Source of the DNA: Stramenopiles sp. TOSAG23-2
Lineage: Eukaryota > Sar
NCBI GenBank assembly: GCA_900128395.1
Contig: LT649543.1
Coordinates: 1 to 21,072, forward strand
Direction of reading: 5' to 3'
DNA: 21,072 nucleotides
The number at the start of each line of letters is the position of its first letter. Positions within the stretch are counted from its first letter, which is position 1. Below are positions 1 to 7,904 of the stretch, one piece after another. A program made the position numbers and the translations under genes. The notes beneath the pieces were generated by a model that saw nothing but the letters and a program-made list of their open reading frames with translations, was not told where the DNA came from and did no database searches.

Positions 1-1
1 G

Positions 2-547
2 TTGAAACTGAAGCAAACAACATCGGAAGAATCAAAATCACCACCACCTCAACTATTTAAATGCGAAATGTGTCCAAATAAAGTATATAAAGGCCTAAGC
101 GGTTTGTGGTATCACATGAAAAGATGTCACGATACTAACGGCAAAGGATCTTCATCATCACTATCATCGGATGAACCAACATTGAAACTGAAGCAAACAA
201 CATCGGAAGAATCAAAATCACCACCACCTCAACTATTTAAATGCGAAATGTGTCCAAATAAAGTATATAAAGGCCAAAGCGGTTTGTGGTATCACATGAA
301 AACATGTCACGATACTAACGACGAAGAATCTTCATCATCATTATCATCGGATGAATCAGAAGAATCAGAAGAGTCTGAGTCGGAAGAGGAATCATCATCG
401 TCTTCTTTGAACGATGCGGAACCGGAAGAGGAAGAAGATCTAGGTTCAAAGCCGGTGTTGAAATCAAAACCAAAATTGAAACTGAAAATTGAAACTGAAG
501 CAAACAACATCGGAAGAATCAAAATCACCACCACCTCAACTATTTAA
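2..547 (+). CDS. 5'-partial zinc-finger segment of the C2H2/SANT gene, out of frame with the rest
   Basis: The frame is open from the left edge, so the gene start is outside the window. It encodes two C2H2-like fingers in consecutive 60-residue units. Each finger has Cys-x2-Cys, 13 residues, His-x4-His, with the recurring core KCEMCPNKVYKG. A Ser/Glu-rich acidic stretch follows at about 330-450 (SSSSLSSDES, then many E). At 476-488 the frame is lost: a 13-bp copy of the repeat start sits in front of the next unit, and translation runs out at TAA 545-547. The same finger sequence resumes in the next frame at 489. I see no GTATG- or GTAAG-type donor that would splice around the break. It could be a real frameshift, a collapsed or mis-joined repeat in the assembly, or an unrecognised intron. 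The acidic region and fingers suggest a nuclear DNA- or RNA-binding protein, by inference. Confidence 0.6.
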   Translation: MKLKQTTSEESKSPPPQLFKCEMCPNKVYKGLSGLWYHMKRCHDTNGKGSSSSLSSDEPTLKLKQTTSEESKSPPPQLFKCEMCPNKVYKGQSGLWYHMKTCHDTNDEESSSSLSSDESEESEESESEEESSSSSLNDAEPEEEEDLGSKPVLKSKPKLKLKIETEANNIGRIKITTTSTI

Positions 548-797
548 ATGCGAAATGTGTCCAAATAAAGTATATAAAGGCCTAAGCGGTTTGTGGTATC
601 ACATGAAAAGATGTCACGATACTAACGGCAAAGGATCTTCATCATCACTATCATCGGATGAACCAACATTGAAACTGAAGCAAACAACATCGGAAGAATC
701 AAAATCACCACCACCTCAACTATTTAAATGCGAAATGTGTCCAAATAAAGTATATAAAGGCCAAAGCGGTTTGTGGTATCACATGCAAAGATGTCAC
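2..797 (+). repeat. Tandem zinc-finger-coding repeat units (180-bp unit, 487-bp higher-order step)
   Basis: Units begin at 2, 182, 489 and about 669. Units 1 and 3 are essentially identical (both encode GLSGLWYHMKRCHDTNGKG), and units 2 and 4 share GQSGLWYHM. So a two-unit block recurs 487 bp downstream, with the acidic linker between the blocks. 180 is a multiple of 3, but 487 is 3x162+1, so the higher-order step shifts the frame. Homology between the blocks ends near 310/797. Confidence 0.85.
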
Positions 798-1967
798 AAA
801 CCGATCTGGGATGTTAGAAAAGATAGAATATTGCAAGATATACCTGAAGACATCCAAAACGTTATTGTCCCTGTTGTAAATGTTAGAACAGGAAAGTGGA
901 CAAAAGATGAAAAGGAAAAATTTGATGATGCTGTAGAGAAATATTTGGGTTATAAATACTCTGATGTGATTATTGCAAAATGTGTTGGTGGTACACGCAC
1001 AGCCATCCAGATCCGAAGCCGTTTAAGTGATTATAGGAAAAGACAACGAGATCAAGCTTTTCATGAAAAGGATTTTGCTGAAGAACGTGAATCATGCAAA
1101 CAAAATGCTAAGGGTGAATTGGATAATAAAGAAGCAGCAAAAATAGAAAAGCAAGAAACGCCCGTGAAAAAAGCAAAAAATAAACAGGCAGCGGCAGCAA
1201 GTCAACAAGCATACAAAGGAACATTAAAGGATCTACCTGAGGAAATTCAAAAAGTTGTTATCCCGTCTTCAAAGGCACCTGTGAACAAAGGAAGGTGGAC
1301 AAAAGATGAATGGGAAAAATGCGAAAATGCATATATTAAATATGAAGGTTACTATAACCATACGACGATTATTGCAAAATGTATGGGTGGTTCACGTACA
1401 AGGAAACAAGTGACTGATCACCTTTGGAAAGTAAAACGAAAAAATCTAAGAAGAGGAATTCAGGGCCGTCAGTATCTTCCTGCTTTTAAAAGAGAAGCGA
1501 AATGGATTTCACGCGTCTACAAAGGAACAGTCTACGAAGGAAAATTAAAAGATCTACCTGGTACACGCAAACATGCACAGGTCGCTAGACATATTGAAAA
1601 AGAACAACTGAAGGATTATCTAGAAACGATGGAAAAAGAAATAGCACCTAAAATAATACCACAATCATATAGGAAATCTATCAATGCTGCGAAAAAATGG
1701 ATTGCCAAGGAAAAATTGCGTAAAAAGAAAGTGGCAAGAAACAAAAGAAAACGCACACAATCATCAAATAAAATAAATCATCATAAAAAACAAAAAACAA
1801 TCAAAGAGATTAAAAATAAGAAGACAGTACATGTACTTTTTCAACATCTAGAACGACGTGCAGAAAATGAAAATAATGATCGAAGGGACAATATTTTATA
1901 TGATGAAATACCCTTTGTCGATGATGAGTATGGATTTGAAATATATGAAGGTGTAGAGGAAAAATAA
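489..1967 (+). CDS. C2H2-like zinc finger / SANT-Myb repeat protein (3' part)
   Basis: This frame is open from just after a TGA at 483-485. The first in-frame ATG (555) lies inside a finger, so the true start must be upstream in the broken part. Numbering from 489, two C2H2-like fingers lie at about residues 20-45 and 80-105. Two SANT/Myb-like repeats follow at about 135-186 (GKWTKDEKEKFDDAVEKY) and 268-317 (GRWTKDEWEKCENAYIKY). Each is preceded by an LxDLPEEIQ-type motif and ends in a GG(T/S)RT basic helix. A third unit near nt 1542-1610 is shortened. The C-terminus is very Lys/Arg-rich (about residues 400-445), like a nuclear localisation signal, and ends with a short acidic tail. A role as a nuclear DNA-binding regulator is inferred from the domains; I cannot name a target. 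The TAA stop lies inside an AATAAA run that could double as a polyadenylation signal. Confidence 0.7.
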   Translation: MKLKQTTSEESKSPPPQLFKCEMCPNKVYKGLSGLWYHMKRCHDTNGKGSSSSLSSDEPTLKLKQTTSEESKSPPPQLFKCEMCPNKVYKGQSGLWYHMQRCHKPIWDVRKDRILQDIPEDIQNVIVPVVNVRTGKWTKDEKEKFDDAVEKYLGYKYSDVIIAKCVGGTRTAIQIRSRLSDYRKRQRDQAFHEKDFAEERESCKQNAKGELDNKEAAKIEKQETPVKKAKNKQAAAASQQAYKGTLKDLPEEIQKVVIPSSKAPVNKGRWTKDEWEKCENAYIKYEGYYNHTTIIAKCMGGSRTRKQVTDHLWKVKRKNLRRGIQGRQYLPAFKREAKWISRVYKGTVYEGKLKDLPGTRKHAQVARHIEKEQLKDYLETMEKEIAPKIIPQSYRKSINAAKKWIAKEKLRKKKVARNKRKRTQSSNKINHHKKQKTIKEIKNKKTVHVLFQHLERRAENENNDRRDNILYDEIPFVDDEYGFEIYEGVEEK

Positions 1968-2060
1968 AAAAAGAATGGGGGTGGGGGTGTGGTATAATAT
2001 TCGTACAAATATATTATAAATTATGATATGTATTGTGTGGGCCAGTGGGATAAAATATAT

Positions 2061-2745
2061 GACCCACGTCCGATAAGATCCGTACGATTTGGGAAAATAC
2101 CTTAACATCAATAGGGGGTATCCCTTGATATTCCCGATATTTTCGTAAACTAACTACCTATAATTTAGTATAACATGTGTTTTACTCCCCTTTTCCTGTA
2201 CTCAAATGCTACGGAAATTTAGTAGACACTGTAAAATGGAAATAAAAAATTTCTTCTGCTAATTATTATAAAGGCACTTCCTGATGTCGTCTGAACCTGA
2301 GGTTCGAGTATAGAAAAGCTCTTATCCCGCGGGTTATGCCTGCAAGAGGTCCAAAAAACTGAAAATGGAAAATATTTTATTTCCCTTGGGTCCGCATCAT
2401 ATACTGTATATGACCCACGGCTGATAAGATCCGAACGATTTAGATAAATGGCCATAATATTAATAGGGGTATCCCTTGATATTCCCGATATGTTCGTATA
2501 CTAACTACCTATAATTTAGTATAACATGTGTTTTACTCCCCTTTTCCTGTACTCAAATGCTACGGAAATTTAGTAGACACTGTAAAATGGTATTTAAAAA
2601 TTTCTTCTGCTAAATAAATGCACTTCCTGATGTCGTATGAACCTGAGGTTCGAGTATAGAAAAGCTCTTATTATAGGTTATACGTATACGAGATCGTAAA
2701 AACTGAAAATGGAAAAATTTTATTTCACATGGATGCGCATGGATC
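2061..2745 (+). repeat. Two-copy direct repeat, 351-bp period
   Basis: The copies start at 2061 and 2412. They share the GACCCACG start, the TATCCCTTGATATTCCCGAT block, the ACCTATAATTTAGTATAACA block, and the CCTGAGGTTCGAGTATAG block near 2298 and 2641. They differ by scattered substitutions and small indels. These copies form the left side of the foldback structure, and one reversed copy forms its right arm. Confidence 0.8.
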
Positions 2746-2750
2746 ACCAC

Positions 2751-2985
2751 TTTCCAAAAAAAAAAATATTTTTTTCTTGTGACTTCCCAAAACTTTTTCA
2801 TTGCTCGTGTGATGACATTTTGTCTCGCCTTGTCTTGTACGACGTATCATATCATCACGTTGTTTTATATATATATCATATAAAATATATATTTCCAAAA
2901 AAAAAAATATTTTTTTCTTGTGACTTCCCAAAACTTTTTCATTGCTCGTGTGATTGCATTTTGTCTCGCCTTGTCGTATACGCAT
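2751..2985 (+). repeat. Two-copy direct repeat, 141-bp period, at the centre of the foldback element
   Basis: The copies start at 2751 and 2892 and are near-identical over about 90 bp: an A-run then T-run, then CTTGTGACTTCCCAAAAC, ATTGCTCGTGTGAT and TTTTGTCTCGCCTTGTC. A TA-rich spacer (about 2845-2891) separates them. The short ORFs here on both strands are translations of this repeat, not genes. Confidence 0.8.
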
Positions 2986-3268
2986 AACCTAGGATGTTAA
3001 AAATCATCTCCTGAAATTTTTTTGGACAAAAATAAAATTTACGTAAAAAATTTAGCAGAAGAAATTTTTAAATTATTTTTTACAGTATTGGATAGGTGCT
3101 GGTAATCTTTTTGAGTCTTTGAGTACAGGAAAAGGGGAGTAAAACACATGTTATACTAAATTATAGGTAGTTAGTTTACGAAAATATCGGGAATATCAAG
3201 GGATACCCCTATTAATATTATGGCCATTTTCCAAAATCGTACGGATCTTATCGGACGTGGGTCATATA

Positions 3269-3613
3269 TTATATATGTACATATATATAATTTTATTTTA
3301 TAATAAAATATACGCCTTCGTATAATATATCTCACATATCATACGATTACGGCTTCGTACATTTTTACATATCCATATATACACTCGTATTTACTAAAAT
3401 CATACAACGACCACGTAATTTAACTATCTTACGAACTCGTAACAACACCGCCAGCACATAAACATCTATCAGATGTAAGGCTAGCAGGCAAATAGCCTCT
3501 AAAACTGCCATCGTTATCTATTTTTTAGCATATTTTTCATCCTTCAACAACAAGTTTTTTTTTCATTTTCATCAACTGCTCAACTTTTTATTGTAAAATC
3601 GGCCCCTTTCACG
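3269..3613. other. AT-rich spacer between the foldback element and the 4-kb transposon
   Basis: No ORF or RNA gene is recognisable. There is a small inverted repeat near 3480-3500 (AGGCTA, 9-nt loop, TAGCCT). It is the left flank of the transposon insertion. Confidence 0.6.
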
Positions 3614-3621
3614 TTCATCGA
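3614..3621 (+). repeat. Left target-site duplication TTCATCGA
   Basis: It directly abuts the left terminal inverted repeat and is identical to 7677-7684. Confidence 0.85.
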
Positions 3622-3638
3622 TAGTCCTGGGCCATAGG
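3622..3638 (+). repeat. Left terminal inverted repeat, 17 bp
   Basis: TAGTCCTGGGCCATAGG is perfectly inverted at 7660-7676. The two ends diverge after base 17 (left continues GAC, right continues CAC). Confidence 0.88.
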
Positions 3639-3956
3639 GACAAAATACCTAGGCACCAAAATAGGCACTAATAGTGGCCCTGTCCTCCTCCTTGACAGAT
3701 TGGAGACCCTAATTATAACTATGTCTGATTTTTCAATAGTAAATAGTTTTATTTTCAAAAAATTTATAAAATACAGACAGTCTTCAGGGAAATTTTCATT
3801 AAAATTTCATCGTTTTTAACATTTTCATCCTAAATTCTTATATTTCATTGTTGTGATGATGGATTTTTCATTTCATTACATGAAAACAAAGGAAAAACAT
3901 TGAAAAAACCTTTTTAAACTTAGGCTCCACTAGTATACCATTTTTCCTATCAATTG

Positions 3957-4064
3957 GCAAAATAATTTTGACATTTCACGTTTTCAGAAATTAGGGATAG
4001 CAGAATTTCTGCAAAATAATTTTGACATTTCACGTTTTCAGAAATTAGGGATAGCAGAATTTCT
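3957..4064 (+). repeat. Two-copy tandem repeat, 54-bp unit
   Basis: The copies at 3957-4010 and 4011-4064 are identical over the whole unit, which starts GCAAAATAATTTTGACATTT and ends AGCAGAATTTCT. Confidence 0.95.
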
Positions 4065-4246
4065 GGTATCGAATTTTTACATTAAAATTTGTACTTAAAT
4101 AAATTATTAATTTACAGAAATGACTAAAATAAACTATAAAATTCATAGAAATCATTAAATTATAAAAATATCCATTTTTTAAAACACAAAATACATGTAA
4201 AAATTACATCGTCATTTTAACAATTTCATCATCTTCTTAAAATTAC

Positions 4247-4748
4247 ATATAAATACCACCCATATGAAATCATACAAAATATCATATTTTAGATGGAAAT
4301 GTCATTTTTTACATAAATTGTAAATATCATTTTTGGAAGATTTTAACCTATCAAAAATACAATCACTATTTTTGTACTAAATAGTGTAAGACAGACCCGA
4401 CACTACAGGTGAAAAGCACCTATCAAGTAGTGTTACAGCTATAGGGTTACGCGTTTTTTTCAACTTTTAACAGTTATTCAAATATGAAGTAGATACAATA
4501 TAAATACCACCCATATGAAATCATACAAAATATCATATTTTAGATGGAAATGTCATTTTTTACATAAATTATAAATATCATTTTTGGAAGATTTTAACCT
4601 ATCAAAAATACAATCACTATTTTTGTACTAAATAGTGTAAGACAGAGCCGACACTACAAGTGAAAACCACCTATCAAGTAGAGTTACAGCTATAGGGTTA
4701 CGCGTTTTTTTCAACTTTTAACGGTTATTCAAATGTGAAGTAGATAAA
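4247..4748 (+). repeat. Two-copy tandem repeat, 251-bp unit
   Basis: The copies start at 4247 and 4498 with ATATAAATACCACCCATATG and are directly adjacent, with roughly seven or more substitutions between them. Each contains an imperfect hairpin region (4400-4433 in copy 1). No coding potential. Confidence 0.93.
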
Positions 4749-4870
4749 GAAATATTGATATACTTGGTAAAATTATTACCAAACATATATAAATTGATCG
4801 TGGATACTTATTTTGCTAAAGTCATGTATGTGTATGTACAATAAACTACCTTTTGCAATTTTCAGATTTT

Positions 4871-5112
4871 ACATTTTTAGTCCAGCCTATGTCCATACTA
4901 ATTTCGAAAAAAATCACCATTTTGAAAAAAATTCGATACGTTGTCAGTTTCATTTAAAACATAATTAGATCAAAATATTCATGTACTTCTTACATTTTTA
5001 GTCCAGCCTATGTCCATACTAATTTCGAAAAAAATCACCATTTTGAAAAAAATTCGATATGTTGTCAGTTTCATTTAAAACATAATTAGATCAAAATATT
5101 CATGTACTTCTT
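4871..5112 (+). repeat. Two-copy tandem repeat, 121-bp unit
   Basis: The copies start at 4871 and 4992 (ACATTTTTAGTCCAGCCTAT), are directly adjacent, and differ at about one base (CGATACG versus CGATATG). Confidence 0.95.
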
Positions 5113-6215
5113 TCGTTTAGACAGGTGATAAGAGATGTGTCTTATTTCGAATTAATTTGTAGAAGATTTAGATCGAAAAAATTGACATATTGTATTTTGG
5201 TGATATTTCTGATAATTTTTCAATATTTTGGTGATTTTTTTGTCTCTAACCCTAAACTAACCCGATCTTGAAAATCACATATCAGTGTAAAGCTCGACTT
5301 ATATCCAGTGTATGGACAGGAGAAGGATCGGAAATTGTTTAGGTGATCAGTATATGACTTTTAGGTGTTGGTTTCAGCTTCGTATATAATGGGAAAGTGT
5401 AGAAATGGCATTCGTGTGAGTGTATGTTGGTGTTGAAAAATAGAGTGAGAGGTCACGTCATGTACGGGTATGACCCCGCAATGCTGAGTAGTGCTAGCAT
5501 CTCTAACTCTAATGTAAATGATCAAAATGCACGATATTTTTACTAAACATGGTTCTACTGTTAAACTCCCCAGACCACGAGCCACAGACATTGTATACAT
5601 AATAAACAACGGATATGCAACGTTTCAACGTCTAATATTTATAACTTCAATGAAAGTTTTCAACCTTTCATGATTTTCACCATTTCGATGAAAAATGCTC
5701 TAATACTAACTCCATGCTAACATACGATTTAAATTTTTTTTCCAGCACTTTTCTTTAAAAACATATTTATACATGTAAACGCTCAGAGAAAAGTTAAATA
5801 TATCACCTACGATATAGAATCTATGATATTTTATCAAAATTTTTTATGTTTCGTTTTTCAAATGAAGATTTCTAGCTTCATTTAGAATGTATGTGAATGA
5901 AAATCAATCTGGAATTCTAGGCCTTTTTCAGGCATGTTAACATACATTGCAAAATGGGGTAAAATCAAAACAATATATCTCACATCTATCAAAATATTAG
6001 TACAAAAGTAGGTTCGATTCTCATTTATACATGTATAGAGCCAAACCTAAGAGTAAGTTGATGACAACTGAGTGTCAGGAACATACTTTACTAATGACGT
6101 TTCAATTGCATGTTAAAGTACCCTTACTATGGAATAGGCTTGTAAAACCTTAATAAAAGTGTCCAAAAAAGTGCATTTTTGAGTGAAAATTCACTTTGGG
6201 TCTAGCGTTTCATGT
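5113..6215. other. Transposon interior without duplication
   Basis: No gene is recognised. The part from about 5866 to 6215 is conserved, inverted, at the right end of the window (about 20363-21072). A slightly less AT-rich patch at 5340-5600 has only an 82-codon minus-strand ORF with no recognisable motif, judged random. Confidence 0.6.
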
Positions 6216-6474
6216 AAATGTAATATTTATTTTGGTTGGAGTTTAGAGATACAAGTTATATATATAAAAAAAGGATGCAGAAGTTTATATGGGGTGTAAA
6301 TGTTGGAAATGATGTTTGGAGACATAATGCAAATTTTATATATCTTAAATGTAATATTTATTTTGGTTGGAGTTTAGAGATACAAGTTATATATATAAAA
6401 AAAGGATGCAGAAGTTTATATGGGGTGTAAATGTTGGAAATGATGTTTGGAGACATAATGCAAATTTTATATAT
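6216..6474 (+). repeat. Two-copy tandem repeat, 131-bp unit
   Basis: The copies start at 6216 and 6347 (AAATGTAATATTTATTTTGG) and are essentially identical. The short ORFs at 6236-6558 are repeat translations (MEFRDTSYIYKKR twice) and not genes. In the inverted relative at the right end of the window this unit is single. Confidence 0.93.
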
Positions 6475-6571
6475 CTGATGAAATTTCTCAATTTTTGTAC
6501 TCTCTTTAGCGGAACTTTTAAAAATGAAAATAAAATTGGCAAAAATATTCATGTTTGAGGTGTTATAGAAA

Positions 6572-6731
6572 TGTAGTATAAATTTGGTAGTCTAATTTAC
6601 ATATTTTTGTTAGAGTACTTAAAACTATAGTATGGAGATTTTTTGTCAATTGATATTGTAGTATAAATTTGGTAGTCTAATTTACATATTTTTGTTAGAG
6701 TACTTAAAACTATAGTATGGAGATTTTTTGT
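6572..6731 (+). repeat. Two-copy repeat, 85-bp period
   Basis: The copies at 6572-6646 and 6657-6731 are identical over 75 bp (start TGTAGTATAAATTTGGTAGT), separated by 10 bp of other sequence. This unit is also single in the right-end relative. Confidence 0.93.
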
Positions 6732-6741
6732 TATTTTCTAT

Positions 6742-7613
6742 AGTAATGATAATTGTCCCTATGAAGTTTTTTTAATATATGGAAATAGCATTATAAAATT
6801 AGCATGGACATAGTTCTTTCAACATTTTACTCCTGAAATTTGTGTTTTTCTGCCATGTTTTCTATTTTTCATTTCCTATCATATTTGTACTTAATATAGT
6901 CCTTTTCATATACTCAGTAGATTTGTAGTGTTTGCTATATTTGATAGGAAAAATTAGGTATTTTTTGTACTTGAGAGAAGGGTGTATATATTTAAAATTG
7001 AACTTTAAGTATAATTACATTTTTATGTAATTTTCGTATACTATAGCTTTTTGCATGTTTTGATGTGTTTTTACAAATTGTTCTGTATACTATTTGTACT
7101 TAATCATATATAATATGAATCTATTCATTATTAATTATATATAATATTATAAGTATAAATGTGATAGGTAAATAAATTTATCAAAATCCCAATCGTGTCA
7201 TTTCCTGCACCTTTCGAGGCAAAAATGTACATTTTTCATGAAAGATATAGGGAAGAACGGTGAAATTTTTATAATTCGACCGTGTCAATTTTGATAATTT
7301 CAATGAAGTACCATGATAAATATTTTTATAAATTGTACTTATTTTAGTATATAAATATAAATTTACCTATATATTTCTACAAAATACCTTGGTAAAAGAA
7401 GTAATTAATGCCTTAAAATATGTAATTTTACAAAATACAAAATTATGATTTCAATGATCAATACCTGCAAAATTGCTGTAATATTTGGATTCTGTTGGCT
7501 TTGCGATTTCATGAGAGATATTTAAATTAAATAGGGTAATATGTAAAAAGTATACTAAAAACAGTAAATTAAGCATAATTTTTTATACATTTTAATGCTG
7601 TGTCCATGTAGTT
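6742..7613. other. AT-rich right-hand interior of the transposon
   Basis: No ORF, RNA gene or repeated block was seen here apart from the terminal features. This part has no counterpart in the right-end relative within the window. Confidence 0.5.
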
Positions 7614-7659
7614 GTGCCTATCGGTGCCTGCCGTCCTCCTCCTTGAGGCAAAAGTAGTG

Positions 7660-7676
7660 CCTATGGCCCAGGACTA
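7660..7676 (-). repeat. Right terminal inverted repeat, 17 bp
   Basis: On the plus strand it reads CCTATGGCCCAGGACTA, the exact reverse complement of the left end. Confidence 0.88.
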
Positions 7677-7684
7677 TTCATCGA
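7677..7684 (+). repeat. Right target-site duplication TTCATCGA
   Basis: It directly abuts the right terminal inverted repeat and is identical to 3614-3621. It also lies mostly within the 23-bp palindrome at 7678-7700. Confidence 0.85.
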
Positions 7685-7700
7685 CAATCATTGTCGATGA
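7678..7700. repeat. 23-bp palindrome at the transposon insertion site
   Basis: TCATCGACAAT (7678-7688), a central C, then ATTGTCGATGA (7690-7700) form a perfect 11-bp inverted repeat. It begins 1 bp outside the transposon end. Confidence 0.9.
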
Positions 7701-7904
7701 TCGATTTTTTTTTTTTATATTTTTTTAATGATTTGCAACATTTCCATATTGAAAATTGCATAAATAATGAATTAGAAGATCTAGAGAGAAAGAGAGAAAG
7801 AGAGTAAAGAAAAAATTTGTGTTATACATATAGATATATATTGTGTGTGGAAACGATATTTGTGTACATTTTTGTGTGTATATTATATAAATATATCTGT
7901 GATT
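7701..7904 (+). promoter_or_regulatory. Probable upstream region and 5' UTR of the U-box gene
   Basis: It contains T-runs, a GA-rich tract at about 7782-7806 (repeated AGAG/GAAA) and TATA-like sequence near 7827-7842 (TACATATAGATATATATTG). Everything further upstream is transposon, so the native promoter is short or was split by the insertion. No exact start site can be placed. Confidence 0.35.

Larger units (their letters stand above)
2053..3268. mobile_element. Foldback/MITE-like element with long inverted arms
   Basis: The stretch starting at 2055 (TATGACCCACGTCCGATAAG) is found reversed at the right end, about 3100-3268. The inverted match covers roughly 150 bp and includes the blocks read as CCCTTGATATTCCCGATAT and ACTCCCCTTTTCCTGTACTC. 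It continues patchily inward through TTTCTTCTGCTAA and the GGTTATRCGTATAC block. No convincing target-site duplication is visible because both ends are AT-only. No transposase-like ORF is present; the small ORFs inside are repeat translations. This fits a non-autonomous foldback element or nested MITEs. The superfamily is unknown. Confidence 0.6.
3622..7676. mobile_element. Non-autonomous DNA transposon, 4055 bp, with TIRs and an 8-bp TSD (hAT-like)
   Basis: The left end reads TAGTCCTGGGCCATAGG (3622-3638), and the exact reverse complement closes the element at 7660-7676. Immediately outside, TTCATCGA is present in the same orientation on both sides (3614-3621 and 7677-7684), a perfect 8-bp target-site duplication. 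An 8-bp duplication and a TIR starting TAG are typical of hAT superfamily elements; other 8-bp superfamilies are possible. Subterminal heptamers TAGGCAC lie near the left end (3650, 3662), with the complement near the right end (7614, 7657), resembling transposase-binding repeats. The interior is very AT-rich with no ORF above about 80 codons that looks coding. It would therefore depend on a transposase made elsewhere. It carries five internal two-copy duplications. Confidence 0.85.

Noticed and set aside
2298-2320. GGTTCGAGTA in the foldback repeat as a pol III B box (SINE or tRNA relic)
   Set aside because: No A box at the right spacing and no cloverleaf. The element is bounded by inverted arms rather than a tailed SINE structure.
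5361-5609. 82-codon minus-strand ORF within the transposon as a transposase remnant
   Set aside because: No motif or composition resembling a transposase. The length is expected by chance in the least AT-rich patch.
6236-6558. Two overlapping short ORFs encoding the same peptide (MEFRDTSYIYKKRMQKF)
   Set aside because: They are translations of the 131-bp tandem repeat inside the transposon. The right-end relative does not preserve the frame.
7845-7904. N-terminal extension MWKRYLCTFLCVYYINISVI of the U-box protein as a signal anchor
   Set aside because: The first codon is GTG, not ATG, and U-box proteins are cytosolic. The ATG at 7905 is the sensible start.
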